Assembly: GCF_026151205.1 (NCBI RefSeq)
Contig: NC_087072.1
Location: forward strand, 9,235,669 to 9,299,668
Direction of reading: 5' to 3'
Length of the DNA: 64,000 nt
DNA from: Bolinopsis microptera
Taxonomy: Eukaryota > Ctenophora > Tentaculata > Lobata > Bolinopsidae
Shown here in pieces: positions 54,865 through 64,000 of the stretch (its first letter is position 1; each line of letters begins with the position of its first letter). The position numbers and the translations under genes were made by a program. A model generated the notes under the pieces. The model made no database searches, was not told where the DNA came from, and saw only the letters and a program-made list of their open reading frames with translations.

Positions 54865-55203
54865 TTTAGTTGGGATACCGGGATTATTAATTTATTTACT
54901 CTAGTACCAGTTTTTAATGTTAAGATTCCTACTGACCAGTTTTATTATGATCTTACTAACTTTCTTTTAATTTATAAATCTCTGCTTTCTGAACAGTTTT
55001 TGATATTGCTTTTTATTCGTGTGCTAAACTCGTGAACTAATTATGATAAAAAATTCAGTGTAATTATTATTTGTTCTGGAACATGATCAATCATTTCTAC
55101 ATGAAATCGTTTAACTTTAAATTTAAACTTCAACTACATCACTGACCCCTAACCAATTTAGTTTTGCAATCATAAGGTCTACCGGAAACCAGCTGCCAGT
55201 GCC
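54865..55203. other. Short spacer between PPAN and PPP6R
   Basis: AT-rich, with no clear AATAAA close to the PPAN stop. The two genes are head-to-tail about 340 bp apart, so the PPP6R promoter must lie here or overlap the PPAN 3' end. Confidence 0.5.
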
Positions 55204-58200
55204 ATGTTTTGGCAACAACTGAATCTTGAGGACTCGTTGCTCAATGAGCTTGTGACGAAGGAAGACACTACTCTTGACAGGGTACTGGAAGAGAGTGACA
55301 TCATCCAGGAATGCAAAACAAAGAATGAAAAATTATTAGAGTTCTTGTGCAGGATGGAAAACATGCACCAGCTCATCGATTACATAATTTCAGAACCACA
55401 GGATGAAAGTGATGAGAAAACTAAATTTTATAAATCTTATATCAGCTGTGAACTGTTATCAAGCGACACAACCCTTATCACTGATACTCTCGCTAACGAT
55501 TCTACTTTAATATCACAACTCTGGAGCTTTGTGAGAACTCATGAAGAAATAAATCCTCTTCTTGCTTCATTTTTCAGCAGAGTTGTTCAAATCCTATTGA
55601 ATCGAAGGCCAAATTTAATCCTGGAATTCTTGAAAGACCACCCATCTCTGATAGATGACTTAATTTTCCACATCGATACATCCGCAATCATGGACTTGAT
55701 CTATAGAATTGTCATATGTTTTGAAAATTCCATCACTCGGTTTAAAGTGTGCCATTGGTTGAGGGACATGAGATTAGTTGAAAAGTTGGTATCGTCCTTA
55801 TCAGAGGAGGCGTCCAGTGACACCCTGTGTAATACTTGTCATTTGTTGAGTGACGTCATCAAGGTGTGCAGGGATCCTCAGGAGAGTTTCAAAGGAGCCA
55901 AAGATGCTCTCCTTATCGAGCTCGAGGAGGAAACTACGATACAAAATATTATCACTACCATCACTTCCAGCAAAAACAAGTTTCTTATTAATCATGGAGT
56001 TGGTGTTTTACAGACCTATCTAACTAAGGTGATTTACATCGACACTTTTTTGGATGGCATGTTTTTCAATCCATGGACATCAAAATTGTGTATTTTATTC
56101 GACCTCACTGTTATTCTGATTTATTATGTAACTTACCATTTAAAGTATATAATTATCCTTTATTTCAGCCAACCCCAACATCAATGGTGCCTAACATGAC
56201 TGTTGAAATAGATAAACCTTCTATTGTCTCTTTAGAGTCTTTTAATAAATCTATATCTGCAAATCTAGAAGCTTTACAGGTATATATTATTTCCTTGATT
56301 CCCTGCCTGTTCTCCATTTTAAACGTGATGTTCGTGCTTAGCCTCCCCATTATATTCAATCAAATGTGGATTGTGTTATGAATTTTGTAAGTAACTTAGT
56401 TAGTAATCTAGTTAGTTACCTAGTTTTAAATAACTTCAACATTATACAGGGGTTACTGGTCCAGCCTAAAGGAACGGCTTTTAGATCGGATCGGCTCCAA
56501 ATCGTAAAGTTGATAGTCCTGCTGGTGCAGTGCTATTCTGTAGATATAAACAGCGAGCTAGTCAGACTGAGGACACTGGAACACCTGTGGAAGTTGTTCC
56601 TACAGCACCCTTTCAACAACTTCCTCCACACTCAGGTACCTAGTACACTTCTTCTCTACTTTTAATCTCCTTATATTAGCTACTACTGACATACATTTTC
56701 TTGTTAGTTCTTGTGATATACATTTTGCAGCAGCACTTATTTTTTAGAATGTGTGCAAGTGCCCAGTCCCCAGCCCCTATTATATAGGAATTTACTGTTA
56801 ATCTGGGGATGGCAAATGTAAAGTTTTCCCGGTAAATGAAGGGAATGGCTATGCTAAATGCTATGACTGTACAATGTACAATGTACGTCGGTATATAGAC
56901 TCTCTTTATTGTAGGCTGCTTAACTTCATTTAAAACAGTAAACACTGTCAAAGGTCAGACGTATCGAGCAGACAACTGAGTCGTAGACAATTTACTTGTG
57001 CGGTCAAGAACCTTGTGTTGAAAAAGGGCCCTGGTTCGAACAAATTATCAACTATTAGATCATTTTCAGTATTTATTAAAATTTTCCCATCGTTTGGCTT
57101 TGTTACAAAAATTGCAACAATTGACACATTCCATTCATATTTTAGAATACACGCGAGTTCAAAGTATACAGGAATTAATTAACCTGATGCCCTCCCCACA
57201 GGTAGTGTCGATGATACACCACATTCTGAACACTAAGATAGCGAATAATGACGACGCTATTCTCCTAAACTTTATGATCAGTGACATGAAGATCCTCTCT
57301 AAGATAGAAGATGCTTGGTCGGAACAAACAATACGGGAAGACCACAGCAACCCGTGTAAAAAGCGAGTGAGGAGAGCTGGGTATCTCGGTCACGTGTACA
57401 GAATAGCTTATGATGTTCAGGAGATCATTACAGGCAAGGAGAACAAGAAGTATTTCCAGGAGTGGTTGGACTGTCATGAAGATCCTCAGTTTTGGCAAAC
57501 TTTCTTCGATGAAACCCTCAAGGTAACTTCTTTTCAACTGATCGTGAGATTATCCGCAATCTGCAAAATATTTCTAGAATTTCTTCACTGAGTCTGTACT
57601 TAAGAAATTCGAGAGTGTAACAAATAATAATTTAGGAGCAGAGGAAAAAGAACGAATCAGATCTTGGACCAGATCCACGGAGGTACCTGCACAACATTGA
57701 TAGTGACGATGATTCTGATGATAAGATTGGGATTGGTCTGAAGAATCTTGTAAATAATCCTCTATTCACGGTGAGTCATTCAGTTATTTAGGTTTTGAGT
57801 TATTGATTTATTAAGTTACTGACTGAGGAGTCGGAAATCAAGTCTGTGGTTACACTAAGCCATCTGATTTTTAGATGCTTTGTAAGTATGAATGATTAGT
57901 TATATGATATTGACCGAATGTTCTCACAATCTCAAGGACCTTGTAACTTTCAGTGGAAGACAGATGACGATGACGATGCAGACTTCTCGTTTGAACCCAC
58001 AGGAAACGATTTCTCACAAGTAATGGACTTCAAACCAGTAGTGGTGCCAGAATGGAAAGAGAGGAATATAGAGTTCTGGGATAAAAACATTGGGATATCA
58101 GATACAGATGGGGCTACAAGTATGCAGGTGCGTGGGAAGTTTGTAAACATGTTAACAAAAATGTGTTCTAAAACATTTCAATGTATATACCTACTATGAG

Positions 58201-59707
58201 TACTAATCACCTGTTCAATGCCCATGTTATATCTTACATTGACCGCTTTATTTATAATATTGTAGTCATGAGCACTAGATGGCCCCCCTTCTCCTCTTTT
58301 GGCACCATACTACAAGATATAATACCACCACATTCCACCAGACACAAGAAGGTAGCTCCTCCAGCTCAGAAGACGAGGATATAAAGGACGTGCACGATCC
58401 CTGGGCATCAACCACCCCTCAGGGTGCCACCATACCTGTTAAACAGGTACGTTATGTTCTCGATCTAGAATTTTCGCAGCTGCTGGAGAATGATTTTCTT
58501 TCTAATGTTGAAATGATTTAGTTTACATCTTACGTGTATGTCTATGTTCTTGATATTGAGGCTCACATGTTTTTCTCGCTAAATTTTAGCTTTATAAGAT
58601 CCGAGAGAGAATGTTTTATCTCTGAAAAGGTCGGTTTCAGGTGACCATGCGATTCTAGCAGAGATGAAACACCTGCCTCCAGGGTGCGTTTGCATGGCAT
58701 TCTTGTGATTTGCTATTTTATCTTACCGGAATGTCATGGACCAGTGGATTGCAGTCGCATCACACTTAAAAAATATTGCTCTTTAAAATACTTCTATCTT
58801 CAAGATACCAAGCAATCGGTCTTTTCTTTGTCTGAACCTAGCCAGCATAACAATAATATATAGCAACACTGCAACAGACTAGTTTTAAAAGAGCCAAAGT
58901 TTTGGATAATAACAAGCACATAAAGTAGTATAATAGGCCGAACTAACTGATTTTTTGTGTTGCTTGCGCTGCTGCTTTACTCGACTTGACTTGTTTGTGT
59001 CCATCATCATTACACACGATTAAATCTTCTTCTAAGGGTATGTAGCCTCTTTTAATTTTGGTGTGGAATGTAATCGACTTTGTTATCATGGGTATCATTC
59101 TTAACAATCCTCAACATCGCTTGCCAAGAAAAATAAATATCTATCGTTCTTCACATATATTTCATAGTTCATGTACGTATATATATAGATTTCGGTAGAA
59201 AAATAAATGTTGCCTTCACTGAAGTGAGCATTTACTGAATATTGTAGCTCTTCTTGTAGTCAACACAGTTTTATTAAGATTATGAAGAAAACATTTTGCG
59301 CTTCTGGTTTGGGTCTTTTAACTTGATTCTGTGTCATGTTCAGACATTATCAATAATGCATAAAGTAGTGTTGAGCTAGAACATACACTAAACGACTACA
59401 TCCCCAGGAGTTCTCTAAAATGGACACTGACGTAAGCTGGGCGAACTTCAACAACTTTGAGTCTAGTGGGCAGGTGCCGGAGAAGTGGGACAGTACGCCG
59501 CCCGATGGACAAGTCCTCCACTCCAACCCACCTACCCCGGACGAGAAACACAGCGCCAGCAAGTACGCGGCAGAGGGGGAGTGTTACATGGTTGAGGAGA
59601 TAAAATCTAACGGAATGGTATGTGATGAGAATGTGGCGGGGGAGAATGCCGCTGAGAAGATGGTGACAGAGCAGTGGCCCCCTGCCAGCCAGGAGATTGC
59701 GTCGTGA
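55204..59707 (+). CDS. PPP6R: Protein phosphatase 6 regulatory subunit (SAPS family)
   Basis: Eight exons are inferred: 55204-56028, 56169-56279, 56450-56635, 57202-57522, 57636-57770, 57954-58127, 58342-58446, 59408-59707; all junctions are phase 0 with GT-AG borders, ~718 residues. The N-terminus (MFWQQLN, ESDIIQECK, LLEFL), NPLLASFFSRVVQILLNRR, TSAIMDLIYR and HPFNNFLHTQ are SAPS-domain signatures. YLGHVYRIAYDV matches the GYMGHLTRIA region. The C-terminus is acidic, with WANFNNFE near the end as in other PPP6Rs. The protein is a scaffold that targets the PP6 catalytic subunit. Exon 4 could start earlier (acceptor at 57069), but 57202 keeps the family alignment. A small exon could be missed in the 58.4-59.4 kb intron. 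Vertebrates have three paralogs, and the number suffix cannot be assigned. Confidence 0.9.
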
Positions 59708-61789
59708 GGGAGTGACGCGCACACGTGGTGCGCAGCGGAGATATTATCTGCTGTGGTACCTTGATATAACGCTGTGAGATATCGTGTGGGTGTTACATTG
59801 TAGTTTTTAGTTTGTCCGATCAATTTAAGACGATTAATTATTTGGTTGATTAATTAATTAGTTATAAATTGATTAATTAATTAATCAAGTTAAGATGATT
59901 GATTGATGTGTTATTTCGGCCGGTTGCTTGAGACTATACTTTCAGCGGTATAAATATTTGTTCGCTTACATTAGATAATAACGATTTGATTAGATGATAA
60001 CGAATTGATTTTGTCGACTCGTAGTTGTAATTTTAATTATTCTTATATAGAATTAGACTCGTACTTTAATTATATAATGATCTAAGTAATCAGGTCACGG
60101 CCATTTTAGTGCCAATCATTGAAATATTTTGTGACCCGTTATAAGTACCAATGGATATTTGCAGGTATTGAAAATTATCACTTACACTTACCTTAGGCTA
60201 TGCTATGGTAGTTCTTGATATAACTTTCTTAAGTCAGATCTGTAAATATATTTTTAAAATGGTAGTCCTCCAGTTAAATTTTGTTCACAATCAAGTCTTG
60301 CGCTCGTTTTCTTTTTAGAAAACATATTATATACTTTCAACAAAGAATGAATAATCAGGTTTTTACAGAAATTGGGACACTTATTTTATGTAAAATCGAA
60401 AGACGATCACTCGAAACCATGTGCTAACTTCATACGTATATAAAGGTTAAATAATTACATAATTATTAATAGCATAATTGCATAATTACCAGCAGACGAA
60501 TCAGAGAGATGTTTAAGTGTCTTCACATGTGTAAGTCTTGTTTTGATAATTCTATTACTAATTATTGTCACCAGTATACCCTCATATGATAATAATTTTA
60601 TGTTATTTAGACATGTCTAAAGTCCTTTAAAACTACAATTTAACGGCTTATTTGTCTGTACGACACAAATTCATTTTTTGAAAATCTTTTACAAGGGCTT
60701 TAAGTTTAATATTAAAATTTACTCATTCAAAACGGGGAAAGCCCCCACAAGGGACATGTTTTATACATTCAACATTGATAATTTACGAGATTGTCTCTGT
60801 GCGAGTTTTGTATCATTTGTCAAATTATTACAATTTAAATTTGCTCAGTTTTCCATTAATTTCTCGTCTTCTTCGGACTATGTTAACGTCGTTAACGAAA
60901 TAGTTGAACATCAAATTAACCTGGGTTTGAGTAACACTAATGCACGTCATTCCAGTACGAATCTTTAGTAATTTCTAGTAATTGATCACGAGGTTGAATT
61001 TAACCTGGCAGGAAACCATTAGTAATAGTATTCAGCAAATGACTGGTTACCGTCCGCGCCCTAGGAACCAAAAGGTTGATGAAGGAGTAATTAATCAGTG
61101 AAAAGGCAGGTACAGTACATATGCAGAATAATTATCGATATTTACAGAATCAATTGAACGGATCCTCAAAAGAAAAAAAAAAACTAGTCGTTATAAATAG
61201 AGTAAAGACTTGTTCCGACTTGCAAGGCGCTGTGTTTACAAAGGGTGCGATTAAGAACTATTTAATCGGAGCCTGGCGGATCTAAGTAGGAATATATAAA
61301 ACCGATAGAATGACCGTTAATCAAATTGTGGCTATTTGATGAGGCAGTATAGAGCCTCTGACTCAAAGAGGCCTCCTTGTTTACAAACATTTTTGTCTTG
61401 AGCGAGGTTGTGGTGGAATTAGATTGCAGTTCATTGTCCTTGTTTGTGTTTTAGTACTTTCTGAGATCATGAGCTAATAAATAATGTAAATTTAATGGAT
61501 TGTGTTTTTTATTCACTAGTTGCACTTACCGCGAAGTTTTTATATATAATTTCCAAAGTGGGCTGTGTTAGAATTAATCGTTTTATCCTGGTTCACACCT
61601 CTATTAAGTAAGTAGTAGATTACCTATAGCAATCTGCGCAGTATATTTGTAACGAAATGAGATTAGTTGAGCCCGGTAATTTCTGAGCCCTAGTTACGTC
61701 ACGCGGTCGTCACGTGACTTCACACCAACACGTGACATTTAACTCACTATAACTCACTCCACCCTCTTATCATTTCTTTGTCTTGTAAA
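59708..61789. other. Intergenic between PPP6R and MVK
   Basis: No gene recognised. A TTAATTAA-rich palindromic patch lies at 59835-59890. A 96-codon open frame at 60678-60968 has no recognisable domain. Confidence 0.5.
61695..61789 (+). promoter_or_regulatory. Likely proximal promoter of mevalonate kinase
   Basis: Within 100 bp of the ATG lie two CACGTG E-boxes (61711-61716, 61729-61734) and a TTACGTCA CRE-like site (61694-61701). SREBP-type bHLH factors bind E-boxes and control sterol/mevalonate genes in vertebrates; whether this applies here is inference. No TATA box is seen. Confidence 0.4.
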
Positions 61790-64000
61790 ATGGCTGACGT
61801 TTCTTGTAGGCTGATGAAGGTGAAAGTGCGATGCCCGGGTAAAGTGATATTGTTTGGCGAGCACGCCAGTGTGTACGGTTACCCCTCTCTGGTCACCACT
61901 GTCTCAGCTTATACCCAGGTTAGTTTTTAAAGTAACTTGTTTGTTATCAGCTTTTATCTGATGGTGCAGTTTCGCTGCAAATTCACGTTTTTAATGCCGT
62001 CACGTCACTGTACACAGTACACACTCTACTATAAATCTGTCGAGCGCCTAAAGCACAGTTATTTATCCTCCTTGGCTACAATACAGTTACCACTTACCAT
62101 TAAACAGCTCAAGGATTACCTGTCCTGAAATGGGGCTTTAATCTGTCATAATTCCGGTTCCCTTGTCTTGTAACGTTATTTCTGCAGGTAGAAATAGAAC
62201 AGCTGATAGAACCTGTAATCAGATATGAAGCCCCAGCATTCGATTTCAAGTTGGAGTGTAAGGTGACACTGTTTGATGATGTGACCCCTATCAGAGATGA
62301 AGTGTCTGAGAAACAGGCCTGTCAGCAGATCAGACACATTCTCTCACAAAAACAGGTACGGAGACCAGGGGCGGTGTGGGGGATCAGAAACATACCATCA
62401 TAGAAACAGATAAGACTTGAAGGGTACAAGGGGCCAAGGGTCGGAGGTGAGGGGGTTGCAATAAAAATGACAAAACTGATCTGTAAAAATGTTAAGAAGT
62501 CCTACCTCCTTCCCATAGTTATAATTTTTCCCATATTCTAGTGTTTCGTTAATTTGAAATTACAATAAGTTTATTAAGTTAGACCAAATTTTATCTTATC
62601 GATAACATTGTTATCCTAAAATTTTGCAAGACCTGGCAATTTGAAATATATCGAATCAATAATGTAATTTGATCGAAGTTTTCATGGTGTGTACTGTGAA
62701 GACGTACAAAATATTTCTCCGTTTATTTGCTCAAATATTTCATTGTGAAATTTCGAAAACCGAAAGTTTTACTTTGACACTGCACTTATGACAACATTAT
62801 CACGTGATTAACTTATACAAGAAAGTTCCAACTAAGTTTATAAGATAATAAACTGTAATACCAACTAATCGCATGATCTAATATTCCTGTTGATATCTCC
62901 TTCGTCATCCCAGTTTTTACAGAGCGTCACAGAAGAAAGTTGGTTTCTCCTCCTTTATTTCTACCACAAGATTGTACCTCACACTGACCGATCCCGATTC
63001 GGAATTAAAGTAACCGCTACAACCGACCTCTGGCCCGGCGCAGGTTAACTTAATTACATTATATATTGTTATCTCCAGTGCTCTTATCTATTTGGTGTCT
63101 AAAAATACATGCGGTCAGTTTAATAAACCGGCTCTGAAATCTGCATTTAATTTGGAACTTTGTAATCTGTCGCGGTGGGGTAGCAATTCTATTGTAACTT
63201 TATGTTAGGCTCATTACTGCCAGAAATATTTAGATACGTCTGTAACTTGACGTGTATCTACTTACATTCACATTTGGGACTTGTCATGTTCATGAGTTCC
63301 CTGTAGTCAAACAAACGATTATTGATTATCTAAGCGGTTGAAAAAGACTTAAATAATACTGGAGATGAGCGGACGACTACCATAACTATTCTCATGCCTT
63401 CTTCCTCCCCTGATGACTAACTAGGAACTAACCACACATCTGTGAGATCCCGGATACGTAGTAACTGGTCACTAGTTAGTGATCACCTGGTAATTTGGTT
63501 ACTAGTAACCTGCAACTGATCCTCTGCTAACAACTTGTGCTTGTCAGTCGCTAGATGGCCCGAGTCCAGGCATAATGAGCTACAACTATTTATTATGACA
63601 GATAGATATTTCAGATGTGATCTAAAGCTTTCTCATTCTACTTAAGCCTTGCCCAGTGACCAGCACTCCGACCCGAAATCATTGGCACACCCAAAACACA
63701 CCCGTGACAAGTCATTTTTCGACCCAAACATACTTTCGGTAACAATCACAATCACTAATATCTGCCTCGACCCCACCCGGTCCTAACTCCGGCCTTAACT
63801 CCGGCCATAACTCCGGCCATAACTCCGGCCATAACTCCGGCCATAACTCCGGCCATTACTCCGGCCCTAACTCCGGCCATAACTCCGGCCATAACTCCGG
63901 CCATAACTCCGGAACAGCTCATGAACAGCATTTTTTCAGGTATGGGTTCCTCAGCCTCCTACTGCTGCAGTCTCGCCCTAGGATTGTTAACACTTTGTAA
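61790..64000 (+). CDS. MVK: Mevalonate kinase, 5' exons (cut by the window edge)
   Basis: Exons 61790-61918, 62188-62355, 62914-63043 and 63940 onward. The start gives a short N-terminus, then VRCPGKVILFGEHASVYGYP, the GHMP-kinase N-terminal motif with the GEH of mevalonate kinases. Exon 3 to exon 4 spells TTDLWPGAGMGSSASYCC across a phase-1 junction, the ATP-binding GLGSS loop (here GMGSSAS). The family phosphorylates mevalonate to 5-phosphomevalonate in the sterol/isoprenoid pathway (cytosol or peroxisome). The rest, including the catalytic Asp/Lys and C-terminal motifs, lies beyond the window. Introns contain no other gene. Confidence 0.95.
63783..63912. repeat. 12-bp tandem repeat in MVK intron 3
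   Basis: About ten to eleven copies of a 12-bp unit (ATAACTCCGGCC, with TTAACT, ATTACT and CTAACT variants) end about 27 bp before the exon 4 acceptor at 63938-63939. Confidence 0.95.

Noticed and set aside
57070-57201. Earlier start of PPP6R exon 4 at the acceptor tttcag (57069)
   Set aside because: It keeps the frame but adds 44 residues that do not fit between HPFNNFLHTQ and the following conserved helix. The acceptor at 57201 has a better pyrimidine tract.

Overview
This is animal (metazoan) nuclear DNA: AT-rich, with spliced genes whose exon borders are GT-AG and often in phase 0, long non-coding stretches, and a very high load of several transposon classes. The host genes (a carbohydrate-sulfotransferase array, an acinus-like gene, Peter Pan/PPAN, a protein phosphatase 6 regulatory subunit and mevalonate kinase) are all metazoan types. 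The style of the retroelements (CR1-like LINEs with PHD-type fingers, Helitrons, many foldback MITEs) suggests an early-branching or marine invertebrate, perhaps a cnidarian. The species cannot be told from the sequence.

Layout. 1-1.2 kb: a broken Golgi-type sulfotransferase. 2.2-12.1 kb: a transposon-rich desert with a TA-flanked foldback MITE, two Helitron-like copies, a near-perfect 725-bp palindrome between TTAA sites, a TIR element, and a roughly 900-bp array of a 30-bp repeat. 12.13-19.23 kb: one full-length 7.1-kb LINE bounded by 12-bp direct repeats. Its ORF1 joins an AlkB-type dioxygenase domain to an SGNH hydrolase domain, and its ORF2 has a zinc finger, an AP-type endonuclease and a reverse transcriptase. 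19.48-28.89 kb: five intact sulfotransferase genes in head-to-tail tandem, with signs of recent duplication and gene conversion. 29.2-31.3 kb: the 3' exons of an acinus homologue, with no upstream exons recognised.

31.3-53.3 kb: no host gene recognised. This stretch holds a LINE RNase H tail split by a GC-rich foldback insertion, tandem duplications with units of about 430, 320 and 323 bp, SINE/MITE copies, and a nested cluster at 44.7-49.8 kb. That cluster contains a PHD-finger/RT element with a probable C-terminal restriction-like nuclease, 13-bp target duplications and one frameshift. It also contains a 1.1-kb element with RAG/Transib-like CACAGTG ends and a 5-bp duplication. A 5'-truncated CR1-like LINE follows at 50.6-52.4 kb.

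53.4-64 kb: ordinary gene-dense host DNA, all on the + strand: PPAN (2 exons, ribosome biogenesis), PPP6R/SAPS (8 exons seen, PP6 phosphatase scaffold) and the first four exons of mevalonate kinase, cut by the window edge. These genes have unrelated housekeeping roles. The only functional cluster is the sulfotransferase array, whose members probably act in the Golgi on glycan sulfation.
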